From positions 9,630,001 to 9,694,000 of the forward strand of contig NC_061153.1 of NCBI RefSeq assembly GCF_905220365.1: a stretch of DNA of 64,000 nucleotides. The letters are read 5' to 3'. Of this stretch, positions 1 to 8,618 are shown one piece after another; the first letter of the stretch is position 1, and every line of letters begins with the position of its first letter. A model generated the notes under the pieces. It was not told the DNA's origin. It worked only from the letters and a program-made list of their open reading frames with translations, and did not search any database. The position numbers and the translations under genes were made by a program. Source of the DNA: Vanessa cardui. Its lineage: Eukaryota > Arthropoda > Insecta > Lepidoptera > Nymphalidae.

Positions 1-598
1 AAAGAAGGACCGCATCCCATCCCAATCTGCTGACTTGTAGTGCCACACGCGACGACAGCCCGCGAAACGAGGTCGTAAGTACCGTGTAACTGGCACTATA
101 CTCCGGACGAGACTGTGGTCCGACGAGCCCAGAGGGGGATCGACGACAATCTTATAGCCGTCCGGATGCGAAGTCAGCAGAAGGTCCAACAGGGAATGGT
201 TATGATCCTCCACGTCCAGTATTCGCGTTGGCGAGTTGACCAGTTGTGTCAAATTATAAGCCAAAGCGAAGTCGAGAACAGATCTACCCGCATGATCAGT
301 GGTGCGTGATCCAAGCCACTCTGTATGACGGGCATTGAATTCGCCCAGAAAAATAATCTCTGCGGATGGAGTCTTCTGCAGCACGGAATCTGTAGCCAAT
401 TGGACGTGCTCAACCAGTCGGTCGGTTTCGGCATTACCGCTATGGAACCTATAAAGGCACAAGGCGGATGGTTGTCGCAGTCTACGCACAGCCAGATAAT
501 TGATAGATCCTGCTCTTCAAGGCTGCCGAGGCGTCAAGAGCAGATATCATCTCTGACGTAAACGCACACCCCAGCTCGTGGCACAAAAGTATGCTCCA
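1..598 (-). mobile_element. LINE-G family endonuclease fragment (inverted)
   Basis: Read on the minus strand this matches, segment by segment, the endonuclease part of LINE-G at about 41025-41640: the same blocks around the trp-his-tyr-lys codons, the Ser-Asp-His (SDH) endonuclease motif and the 'phe-val-pro-arg-ala-gly' region recur in order. It is a piece of the apurinic-like endonuclease that nicks target DNA for target-primed reverse transcription. The left end is cut by the window edge, so RT may lie outside. The right end stops sharply near 598, where an unrelated LINE fragment begins. Reading frames are broken. Clade within the Jockey superclass is uncertain. Confidence 0.8.
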
Positions 599-991
599 AA
601 ATGTACCCTTTGTTGTGGATGATCATTGGGAAATCACCATCGATCGAGCATCCGAGCATGACACGACACTGTACCGCCTGTGCAAGGAACTGTCAGGAGT
701 GGACACTCCGATCGACCCGCTCCTAGATAGAGCAGGTACCAGAAGACTCCGCCAGAGACAGAGCAGAGATCCTGGCGGAGCACCTGGAAAAACAGTTCAC
801 TACGAACCCACCGGCCTTGACAAACCCCAATGTCGTCCGATATCTCGCGGCGGTCCACAAATGGTAACGTTCCTGTCGGCCCAGATACTACTCCAGGAAG
901 ACAAACTCATCTTCCTGTCAGAATTGCGGAAGGCCGTCTTCTGACTACCGGAAGGTGCCAAGCCCAGACGGGATCATCAACGCCGCGTTGA
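599..991 (+). mobile_element. Jockey-like LINE fragment, region before RT
   Basis: Frames read through short blocks typical of the linker between endonuclease and RT in Jockey-type LINE ORF2 (a Leu-Cys-Lys-Glu-Leu-Ser-Gly block, then a block like arg-ala-glu-ile-leu-ala-glu-his-leu-glu), followed by a pro-asp-gly-ile-thr-asn-ala-ala-leu region just before RT. Several frameshifts and stops show that it is dead. The last 106 bp (886-991) recur at 1413-1518. No promoter or 3' tail is visible, so this is an internal scrap. Confidence 0.6.
886..991 (+). repeat. 106-bp direct repeat, copy 1
   Basis: Matches 1413-1518 along its whole length with about five substitutions by eye. It is part of a Jockey-like LINE ORF2. 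The two copies bracket a 421-bp segment carrying an unrelated LTR-retrotransposon Gag piece. Confidence 0.85.
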
Positions 992-1004
992 ATTTTTTTG
1001 AATT

Positions 1005-1400
1005 TTGATTTTGAAAAGGAACGATGAATCTTTGGCGCAGTACGTAACAGAATTGAAAAAATTGTCAAAATATTGTGAATTTACAAATAATATAGAAGAA
1101 AATTTGCGTGATCAATTAGTGTGTGGATTACGGAGTGACGTCACACGGCGGAGGTTATTCGCTGAGGATAATTTAAATTATATCGGCGCGTTAAAGTTGG
1201 CATGTGTCCTAGAAGCAGCTGAACGGGATGCTGCGGTGGTGGAGGGCTCGAAGGTAGCCTCTGTAGAAGGGGTTCACGTGATGATGGGCCATGGATCAAA
1301 GGAGCCTGAAACAAGGCAAAGTGGACCGAAGCAGCATGGACCTAGGAACCCTGTCCCAAGTGACTTTTCTCCACCCCCCATTACTCAGTGTATGATGAAG
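1005..1400 (+). pseudogene. LTR-retrotransposon Gag fragment (Ty3/Gypsy, possibly Mag-like)
   Basis: The frame starting at 1005 encodes a helical capsid-like segment: a Leu-Lys-Lys-Leu-Ser-x-Tyr-Cys block, then leu-arg-asp-gln-leu-val-cys-gly-leu-arg-ser, then an arg-arg-leu-phe-ala-glu-asp stretch. This is the usual order in the retrotransposon Gag domain of Ty3/Gypsy elements of the Mag type. There is no start context, no zinc knuckle and no protease, so it is an internal scrap. It lies exactly between the two 106-bp LINE repeats and short T-runs occur at both joins. Lineage within Gypsy is inferred from pattern only. Confidence 0.6.
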
Positions 1401-1412
1401 GATTTGTTTTTT

Positions 1413-1518
1413 TACTACTCCAGGAAGACGAACTCATCTTCCTGTCAGAGTTGCGGAAGACCGTGTTCTGACTACCGGAAGGTGCCAAGCCCAGACGGGA
1501 TCACCAACGCCGCGTTGA
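1413..1518 (+). repeat. 106-bp direct repeat, copy 2
   Basis: Second copy of the LINE-derived block at 886-991, about 95 percent identical. It ends in the same asn-ala-ala-leu codons and then runs on for about 20 bases of LINE-like sequence. Confidence 0.85.
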
Positions 1519-1566
1519 TGCAGCAAAGGGTTTAGGTTTTAGTAAAACTTGATCATGAGTTGGGAT

Positions 1567-1668
1567 CATCAACCCGCATTGGAACAACGTGGTGGAATAT
1601 GTTCCAAACCCTCTCCTTAATGGAAGAGGAGGCCTCACCTCAGCAGTGGGAAATGTACAGGCTGTCAT
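1567..1668 (+). mobile_element. SINE 3'-part, 5'-truncated (Metulj-like)
   Basis: About 100 bp match the 3' third of the near-complete SINE at 62880-63213: an 'aacccgcattgga' block, a 'gtggaatatgttccaaacc' block, then a purine-rich 'gaggaggcc' stretch and 'cagcagtgggaaatgtacag'. The tRNA-derived head with its polymerase III A and B boxes is absent. No clear target duplication was seen. Confidence 0.8.
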
Positions 1669-1679
1669 AGGTCATAGAT

Positions 1680-2169
1680 CATAAGAGGTGCCAAATGGTA
1701 AAGTAAACTAATGATACCTACCGTTATTCCCGATTGCAATCTCCGTCAACATTCTTAACTTCTGCTTTGAATAATAGAGTTCACTATCTAGTATAGACAT
1801 ATTAAATTGAATATAATTAGCTAGGTACTTAATCTGTCTAGGCTGTACAATAGGGTGGGTCGCTTTTGTATGGAAAAAAATAAAATTGTCCTATACGTTT
1901 CATAATAGTAAAAAAACGTGACCCACATCCCTTTATGAAAAAAATAACGAAAAATTTTTGCTCTAGTTTAATCCTTTCTACCCGCGCAATGAGTTTGAAA
2001 AACTGAAATTTTATATTTTTTCGTGAATTATTTGAAAATCTATTTCTCGTGGCACATAGTAAAAACATCAACGAAAACTAATAAAATAAAGTGCTATTGG
2101 ACGAAACTTTATTATTAAGAAAGAAAAATAATCAGACAAAACAAAAATAAAATATCTTCAAATCACGTT
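1680..2169. other. AT-rich repeat-like stretch, no gene recognised
   Basis: About 490 bp with low GC. A 78-codon open frame on the minus strand (1838-2071) is rich in Phe, Lys and Ile and matches nothing I recognise. A 'gggtgggtcgcttttgtatgg' motif near 1853 looks like repeat sequence rather than unique DNA. It may be the downstream flank of the decayed gene at 2170-3290. Confidence 0.35.
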
Positions 2170-2574
2170 AAAATCTTTCTTACTTTTGAACTTAGGCATA
2201 AGCTTTCGTGAAATAATTTTATTTTTAATGTAAGTTACTCTTGCTGGTTTGTGACAAAGCTGCATAGAGGCCTCTGTTACATTTTTCACAGCCCCTCCAC
2301 AGCTTGAGTATGACATGGTAGCTGCATAAAAAGGGCTTCATCATCACCACATGACCCAACTAGGGAATAAAGAGTCTCATTCGGAACATTGGTCAAAATA
2401 ATTGGTTGCGAGTAAGATTGCTGCCAGTCTATTAAATCGATGTAAGACGAAGCGTTTAAATTTATGTTAGGCACTTCAAAGACTCGAAGCTGAAGGGATT
2501 CAGATGGTTTCCTTGCCTTAAAATTTCGTCTAGCAGCAAGTTCTCTCACATGTTTTTGTTCGTTTGATAACATA

Positions 2575-2588
2575 GATAACAGTAAGTT
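2575..2588 (+). repeat. 14-bp target-site duplication, left copy
   Basis: GATAACAGTAAGTT here is repeated exactly at 2744-2757, directly flanking foldback element 1. Confidence 0.9.
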
Positions 2589-2743
2589 TAAATAAAACTA
2601 GTTATAACGGATTTGAATAGCGTATATTAATTATTTTAACATCCCGACGTTTTGAGCACTTTACAGCGTCCACCACTAATATACGCAATTCAAATCCGTT
2701 ATAACTAGTTTTATTTCAATGTGTAATAATCGCGAAAATTTAA
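2589..2743 (+). mobile_element. Foldback element 1 (155 bp)
   Basis: Begins TAAATAAAACTAGTTATAACGG and ends with the inverse of that block followed by a one-sided tail, AATGTGTAATAATCGCGAA then AATTTAAG. The inner part holds a CATCCCGACGTTTTGAGCAC motif. It is flanked by an exact 14-bp duplication. Two more copies (4079-4295 and 33960-34102) have the same ends but 12- and 11-bp duplications. It is non-coding and non-autonomous. Variable duplication length argues against a cut-and-paste MITE and fits target-primed insertion; a Penelope-like origin is my guess. Confidence 0.85.
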
Positions 2744-2757
2744 GATAACAGTAAGTT
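2744..2757 (+). repeat. 14-bp target-site duplication, right copy
   Basis: Exact repeat of 2575-2588. Confidence 0.9.
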
Positions 2758-3290
2758 CTCTGGGTGTACAAAAGAAGATTTTCGCTTTATTACAGGATCA
2801 ACGACACTCTTCGTTAGCTACCTGGCATGCGACATTTTCCCAGAGTGATATTATAAATCAGGAGAGCACTTGTGACGTATACCGCTTATGACGGTAGATG
2901 TGATATCATAAAGGTAGCGTTGATCAGAACTGAGATCTTTTACATTTGAAATGTTTGATAAAACACCTTCTATCTTTTCAAACATAACTACAGAGCGCTT
3001 CTCACAACAATTTCGACTTTTCGATTACTTCGTTTTTGATTTTCACATCTTGTAACACAGACGAAGCGATAGCAGCAGCTGTTCTGTCGGATATCCCATA
3101 TGGGTCACATATAGTAGACAAATTCTTGAGAGATGCTTTTTTACATTTCTTTGATGCTGGTTTTGATGAAGTTGAGGGCAAAATTTGTTCTTCATCGCTG
3201 CTTTCAGATGTTATTGAGATATTAGGATTTTCGTGAGAAGGGCCTGGTTCACAAACGGTAGAATCGTAATAGGATTGAAGCTTAATTTAT

Positions 3291-3548
3291 CTATCATTCA
3301 GTTTTTTTTTCTCTTACTTGTCAACAAATCAACATTTCCCCATAATCATTTTTCTCTCTATTCTCTGATCTATTAAAAAAGCTCATTCTTCCTTAGGAGT
3401 CTTTTGATCTTTGGAACATTTGCATAACTCTAAATCTTTACACTTACATGAACTCAAATCAAACAGTCTTGCCGAATTTCTATGAAAATCTTTAATCTTT
3501 TCTTCGGATAAAAGCTTCAAAGATTTTAATAAATTTTTACACTTCGCG
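3291..3548. other. No gene recognised
   Basis: AT-rich sequence between the decayed gene and the LTR of ERV3. The minus strand may hold the upstream part of the decayed gene, but stops are frequent and I cannot support a frame. Confidence 0.4.
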
Positions 3549-3766
3549 AGTTACCACGGCGTAATACACGCATTCCAGCGCCGACTCCCACACATTCCGC
3601 TGACACCGCAGTTAAGAAGACAATGGGCTACATATTTTAGAAATTTACTTAATAACATATTATTATAATTAATTCAGTCTTAATCCAGTTTCCAATAATT
3701 TAAGTTATGTTTGTATAATAAATAAATCTTTTTAAAAAGACTTTCTCCGGTCGTCATATCATAACT
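3549..3766 (+). repeat. ERV3 5' LTR (218 bp)
   Basis: Starts AGTTACCACGG and ends CATAACT, so the termini are the inverted AGTTA/TAACT pair common in Gypsy-type errantiviruses. Overlapping AATAAA polyadenylation signals lie at 3717-3726. A primer-binding site follows immediately. No matching 3' LTR is in the window. Confidence 0.8.
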
Positions 3767-3783
3767 GGCGCAGTCAGTAGTAG
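3766..3783 (+). promoter_or_regulatory. ERV3 primer-binding site
   Basis: TGGCGCAGTCAGTAGTAG directly after the LTR resembles the TGGCGCAGTCGGTAGG site of 17.6/297-type elements, which prime with a serine tRNA 3' end. The ERV1 site (21831-21846) is the same over its first ten bases. Confidence 0.75.
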
Positions 3784-3929
3784 TTGCGGCAATTGAGAAA
3801 ATAGAATCTTTGATCAATTGAACGATTTTGATCGTTTAACCGCAACTTCCTTCTCAACGAGTCTACAACGGCGGCATCGGAGGAGTCTACCGGAAACCGG
3901 AAGACCCGGAAAGGAGATGCAGGGGATAT

Positions 3930-3942
3930 TTTGGTAAGTATT
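3930..3942 (+). promoter_or_regulatory. Putative ERV3 leader splice donor
   Basis: TTTGGTAAGTATT is a close match to a 5' splice-site consensus in the untranslated leader between primer site and gag. In errantiviruses a leader donor is used to make spliced env mRNA. Position and match only; no env of ERV3 is in the window. Confidence 0.45.
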
Positions 3943-4066
3943 CTCGCTATTCCATGTTCCTGTGCTCTATTTCCTTCCGTATAGAATTAGTGTTTTAGAG
4001 GTGTTTTGTCTAGAAGCTAAAATCGCTATAAGCTTTCACTTCGAAAAAAAATATTTATAAAACAAA

Positions 4067-4078
4067 ATATATAATCTA
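4067..4078 (+). repeat. 12-bp target-site duplication, left copy
   Basis: ATATATAATCTA recurs exactly at 4296-4307 on the other side of foldback element 2. Confidence 0.85.
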
Positions 4079-4295
4079 AATAAAACTAATTATAACGGAT
4101 GAATCGCGTATATTAATTATTTTTAAACATCCCGACGTTTCGAGCACTTTGCAGTGTTCGAGTCTACCCGTGACCACGAACACTGCAAAGTGCTCGAAAC
4201 GTCGGGATGTTTAAAAATAATTAATATACGCCATTCATCCGTTATAATTAGTTTTATTTAAATGTGTAATAATCGCGAAAATTTAAGACAACATT
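4079..4295 (+). mobile_element. Foldback element 2 (217 bp), near-perfect hairpin
   Basis: Same family as 2589-2743. The two arms (about 90 bp each) pair almost perfectly around a short centre near 4160-4175, so the transcript could fold into one long hairpin. The same outer block, ACTAATTATAACGG, and the same one-sided 3' tail are present. It lies in the ERV3 leader just upstream of gag and is flanked by a 12-bp duplication, so it inserted after ERV3. Confidence 0.87.
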
Positions 4296-4307
4296 ATATA
4301 TAATCTA
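4296..4307 (+). repeat. 12-bp target-site duplication, right copy
   Basis: Exact repeat of 4067-4078. Confidence 0.85.
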
Positions 4308-4394
4308 TTTAAATAAAAATAATACATAAAATATAGAATATTATTATATTCGCTATATACTTTGAAATTCAAGTATATAAATTTAAAAAAGAAA

Positions 4395-4780
4395 ATGTCT
4401 TTTGAAAATTGCGATTCATCTAGCTTTAAGTTAATTTCTGAATTTATGCCAAAATATGATGGCAATCCAAAATTATTAAACTATTATATTATAGAAGTAG
4501 AAAATATCTTAAATTTACTAGAACCCACAGCCAGAAACCACCCCGCTATTTTATGTTTAATTAAAAGTAGATTAAGCGGCGTCGCTATCGATGCCATAGC
4601 ATATGAAGATTCCCTTACTTCATGGGAAGCTATAAAAGCGGCTCTTGTTGAGAGACTACGAGAAACGAAAAACGAAATACAGGTTATGAAGGAATTAAGT
4701 AGAATGCGACGTAATAAAAGCGAAGATGCGGAGAGTTTTGGCAGACGTTTAAGAGATATATTGGATACACTTTTTTTCGG
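4395..4780 (+). pseudogene. gag: ERV3 gag, 5' part
   Basis: The ATG at 4395 is favoured over an in-frame ATG at 4362 because errantivirus gag proteins begin shortly before a phe-met-pro-lys-tyr-asp-gly-asn-pro block, seen here at about residue 18. The frame continues with leu-ile-lys-ser-arg-leu and a trp-glu-ala-ile-lys-ala-ala-leu block, typical of the capsid-like domain that assembles the particle. It is open for about 125 codons and is then cut by an RTE fragment. The gag trail resumes at about 5627-5824 and again at 22220-22352 beyond ERV1. Confidence 0.75.
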
Positions 4781-4787
4781 TAGGTAC

Positions 4788-5626
4788 ATCATCAACAGCC
4801 TATTTTTGTCCACTGCTGCACATAGGCCTCTCCCAGTGCACGCCACTGTGGTCTTTCTCCGGCTACTCGCATCCAGGTCCTGCCTGCCGCCTTGCGTATA
4901 TCGTCACTCCACCGTGCCCGAGGACGTCCTACACTACGTTTGCCGAGACGCGGTCTCCACTCGAAAACACGTTTTCCCCAACGGTTGTCGGTTCTACGAC
5001 AAATATGACCAGCCCACTGCCACTTCAGCTTACTAATCCGGTGGGCTATGTCGATGACTTTGGTTCTTTGACGGATCACCTCATTTTTGATGCGATCCCT
5101 CAAAGAAACGCCGAGCATAGCCCTTTCCATAGCACGCTGAGCGACTTTAAGCTGGTGGACCAGCCTTGTCGTGAGTGTCCACGTTTCGGCTCCGTATGTC
5201 ATGACGGGTAGGACGCACTGATTGAAAACTTTCGTCTTAAGGCACTGTGGGATCGACGATGTTAAGATTCGACGTAACTTCCCAAACGCTGCCCAACCCA
5301 GCTGAATTATTCTATTCACCTCGTCCTCAAGGTTGTTTCTACCTAATCGCAGAGTCTGCCCGAGGTAGACATATTTTTGAACAACTTCGAGGACGGTACT
5401 GTGTATCGTAGTCGGTTCCGGTAGAACATGTTCATTGAACATGACCTTGGTTTTATCCAAGTTCATCCGTAGGCCGATACGCATTGAAGAATCAGCCAGC
5501 TCGTTCAGCATTTGTTGTAGGTCCTGCAGCGTTTCTGCCACGATGACGATGTCGTCTGCGAATCTCAAGTATTCGCCATTGATGTTAATGCCACGTCCTT
5601 TCCAGTTCAGCGTCTTGAACATATCG
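4788..5626 (-). mobile_element. RTE-type LINE, 5'-truncated 3' part
   Basis: A minus-strand frame of 276 codons (5622-4792) starts inside RT just before the Phe-Ala-Asp-Asp catalytic box (about residue 23), then has the thumb and C-terminal region: tyr-gly-ala-glu-thr-trp-thr-leu, ile-ser-lys-leu-lys-trp-gln-trp-ala-gly-his and gly-arg-pro-arg-ala-arg-trp. This order is characteristic of RTE-clade proteins from moths. The 3' end carries the 'ttgatgatg' tail (4788-4797 on the plus strand). The remaining frame is open. Three codons seem missing just before the FADD box. It interrupts ERV3 gag. Confidence 0.85.
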
Positions 5627-5820
5627 ATGGTCCCTATTAAGAATGTCGAATATGCAAAATGACAAATGCGCAGTACAGAGGTTTAAAGTTTGTTTACTTC
5701 AATAAAAAAAAAGTTGTTGTTTTAGAAACTTGAAACTTACAATATAGAATATTTTACCGTTATTTTATATTCTGAAATATATAAATAAATTATATTATTA
5801 CCGTTTAACGAGAAAATGCA
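5627..5820 (+). other. Residual ERV3 internal sequence
   Basis: About 190 AT-rich bases between the RTE fragment and the CATG duplication of ERV1. Because gag-like codons continue past ERV1 at 22220-22352, this should be the interior of ERV3 gag, but I cannot follow a clean frame through it. Confidence 0.4.
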
Positions 5821-5824
5821 CATG
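5821..5824 (+). repeat. CATG target duplication of ERV1, left
   Basis: The four bases before the ERV1 3' LTR end equal the four bases after its other end (22220-22223). A 4-bp duplication is the norm for Gypsy and errantivirus integrases. Confidence 0.85.
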
Positions 5825-5883
5825 AATTACGTAGGGCTGCCGTTGAGGATGCAGAATGAAACCGAACGAATTTAACTTATACG
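5825..5883 (-). repeat. ERV1 3' LTR, distal part
   Basis: Identical to 21846-21904, the primer-site-proximal end of the 5' LTR. Separated from the rest of the LTR by LINE-A, with one base missing at the join and no clear target duplication. Confidence 0.9.
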
Positions 5884-5975
5884 TTTCAAAAAAATCAAAA
5901 TCAAAGTATACTTTATTCAAGTGGGCTTTTACAAGCACTTTTGAATCGTCATTTAACAATTAAGTGAAGCTACCA

Positions 5976-6011
5976 CCGGTTCGGAAAGTAGATTCTACAG
6001 AGAAGAACCGG
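5976..6011 (-). other. LINE-A 3'-UTR stem (CCGGTTC/GAACCGG)
   Basis: CCGGTTC at 5976-5982 pairs with GAACCGG at 6005-6011, with a smaller stem-prone segment between. The same 7-bp pair occurs in LINE-B, B', J and in the distinct LINE-K (51185-51224), so it may be the 3'-end structure recognised by the RT. Confidence 0.5.
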
Positions 6012-6159
6012 CAAGAAACTCAGTAGTTACTCTTTTTCAACATTTAAAAAAATACAGTCATGTTAGTTAATTTTTAAGTAAATACAATTATTAAATTAAT
6101 ATATCCTGCCTGGAAGTCAACAGGTATTAATTCTACGCTTTTTTATCATCTACAAAATC

Positions 6160-8570
6160 TTATATCGAATAATACGCCTTTTTCACCAATGTATTTTTTA
6201 TGAACGATTTGAATTTACGAGACGGCAAAGTTAAAAATGTCTGTGGAATTTTATTATAGAAATGGATACCTTGCCCCGAGAAAGATTTATTGACTTTGCG
6301 GAGTCGGAAACTTGGCGTTATAAGCTTATCCTTACTTCTAGTGCATATACAATGTTTATCACTGATTTTATCAAAGTTATCAATGTTACTGTGAATATAC
6401 ATGATATTGTTGTAAATATATTGCGACGCAACAGTGAGTATTCCTACTCTGTTAAAAACATCCCGAAGAGAGTCTCTAGCTCCAAGATTATAAATAAACC
6501 GAATTGCTCTCTTTTGTAAAATAAAGACAGATTCAATGTCTGCAGCGTTACCCCAAAGTAATATGCCATATGACATAATACTGTGAAAATAACCAAAATA
6601 AACTAAACGAGCGGTATCAATATCAGTTAGTTGTCTAACTTTTCGCACCGCGTATGCTGCGGAGCTGAGTCTCCCTGTTAGGGAAGACAAATGGGGACTC
6701 CACTGAAGTCTGGAATCCAATTCTATTCCCAAGAACACGGTAGTATCGGCTACATCAAGCGGGCCACCGCTTAAAGATATATTATAATTTTGCTTCCTAA
6801 CATTGGGTAGGGTAAAAACTACACATTTTGTTTTTTGAGTATTCAAAACCAAATTATTTACATTAAACCAATCTTGTATCTGTGATAAGGCACCGTTCAC
6901 ATCGTCATAGTCAGTTTTTTTCCTGTCAACCTTAAAAATCAGTGAAGTATCGTCAGCAAACAATACTATATCACACATACCAAAATGGATAAGAAGTTGA
7001 TTTAAAATCATTTTTTCGAAAATTTTACTTAAAGATGGGAGTATTGAAATAGGCCTGTAATTACTAGGATCGCTCCTATTTCCATTCTTAAAAAGTGGTA
7101 AGACTTTACTACATTTTAACAAGTCAGGAAATGAGCCCGTGTCCAAACTCTTGTTAAAAATTACTGCTATATACGGAGCAATATCGTTTTACCGAAATGC
7201 CCCATACGTCGTTAGTTTTTTAATATTGAGTGTTTTAAATACTTTTATAACATCTATTGCAGAAACTGTTTCAAAAGAAAAAACAATAACGCATTTAGAA
7301 ACATGTTTATTTAATAATTTAGCTGCATCTAATGTAGATGATTTTAAATGAGATGTTATTTTATTAGGTATGTTATCAAAAAATATTTCAAATAAATTTG
7401 CAACTTCCAAATCAGAATTTGTGTATTTACTGCCTGTGTTTAATTTGATAGGTATACTTTCCTTTTTAGGTTTTCCACTAACACTTCCAATAATGTCCCA
7501 AGTGGCCTTTATTCTATTATCGGAAGTCAAAATTTTGTTCTTTATATATAAATACTTAGCATAAATACATACTGTTTTAAATATTTTGGAATATTTATTG
7601 ACATATCCTAGAAAGGCTTCGTTTTGATTCCACTGCTTCATACCATATAGGTCGTATCATTTATTTCTACTTTTATATATACCAATAGTAGCCCAGTCAC
7701 TAAACTTCAATTTTGTATTATTATAAAATGATTTCATTTTGAATATTTTATTAAATTCTATTAATATTAATTCAAAAAATGAATTATAAAGTTCATTTGG
7801 ATCTTGTGTCGTTAGATCTAAATAAGCTAATTTACACGCCACAATATCTTTAAAACAGTTTACTTCATGAGCCGTTATTGGCCTGTACATTATTTTTTTT
7901 GAATGAATAATTTCTTTGTGTTCTAAAGAAAACTTCTGACCACAGTGATCAGAAGTTAAATTATTTATAATTGAAAATTCATATATTTCACAGTCACAAA
8001 ACACATTGTCAATACACGTAGAAGTATCGTTGGTTATTCGTGTTGGTTCATTAACTTGGTTAAATTAAATGACCTAAACAATGAGACTAATCGAACACTC
8101 AGCGAAGTAGCTTTTAATAAGTCTATGTTAAAGTCGCCACATACAATTATATATTTATTACTTTCGCTTATCTTTTTAATAACATCCTCCATAGTGGTCT
8201 CAAATAAGCAAAAATCTCCCGATGGGGGCCGGTACACGCATACTATAATGTACTGCGGAAATTCCACGCAGGATAATTCGATAGTACGTTCGACAGAGAG
8301 AGCCACAATATCTTTTCGAGATTTACAAATGATATCATTCCGTACTAATATTAATGAGCCACCGCGAATAGCATTCCCTCTTACGAATGTACTTGACAAT
8401 TTAAAGTTTGGGATATTAAATATGTCAAAACTTTTAATCCAATGCTCTGTGAAACAAAATACATGAGTTTTGTAATTTTCTGAAAATAATTCTATTTCAT
8501 GATCTTTGCCACCTATGCCCTGTATATTTTGATGTATAATATTTAAGTAAGAGGGCATAGGTTTTGTCAT
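6160..8570 (-). pseudogene. LINE-A ORF2 (endonuclease-RT), broken
   Basis: ORF2 starts at the ATG at 8570, a TGA-ATAAA-ATG arrangement that suggests stop-and-restart coupling with ORF1. The first piece (8570-8034) is the endonuclease N-terminal half. Pieces at 8004-7657 and 7641-7189 carry the rest and the linker. The last piece (7146-6160) has the start of RT joined in frame to the FADD-containing part, so the fingers, the first catalytic Asp block and the gly-val-pro-gln-gly block are missing. A 4-base tacc microhomology spans the deletion. It cannot encode a working RT. Confidence 0.85.
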
Positions 8571-8618
8571 TTTATTCAGTTTAAACTATGAATTTTAATA
8601 TCCTTACTTTTGTCAGTG

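Larger units (their letters stand above)
2170..3290 (-). pseudogene. Decayed repeat-borne arthropod protein gene (function unknown)
   Basis: Two minus-strand parts belong together. The upstream part (about 3290-3036) encodes a Ser-rich stretch and then a block reading ile-cys-asp-pro-tyr-gly-ile-ser-asp-arg-thr-ala-ala-ala-ile-ala-ser. The downstream part (2573-2170) carries a leu-pro-cys-his-thr-gln-ala-val-glu block and, after a frameshift near 2287, a val-thr-glu-ala-ser block with a basic C terminus. I recall this block order from a multi-copy uncharacterised protein family in arthropods and other invertebrates, possibly carried by transposons; function is unknown to me. A foldback element (2589-2743) sits just upstream of the downstream part, and the sequence between has several stops. 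Confidence 0.45.

Noticed and set aside
249..858. Short open frames on both strands as host genes
   Set aside because: They overlap recognisable LINE fragments in other frames and have no conserved features of their own.
4130..4210. Functional hammerhead ribozyme
   Set aside because: The GAAACGTC half is present but no CUGANGA core lies at the needed position in any copy.
2589..4295. Cut-and-paste MITE explanation for the foldback elements
   Set aside because: Target duplications are 11, 12 and 14 bp and one end has an extra tail outside the inverted arms, which does not fit a fixed-duplication transposase.
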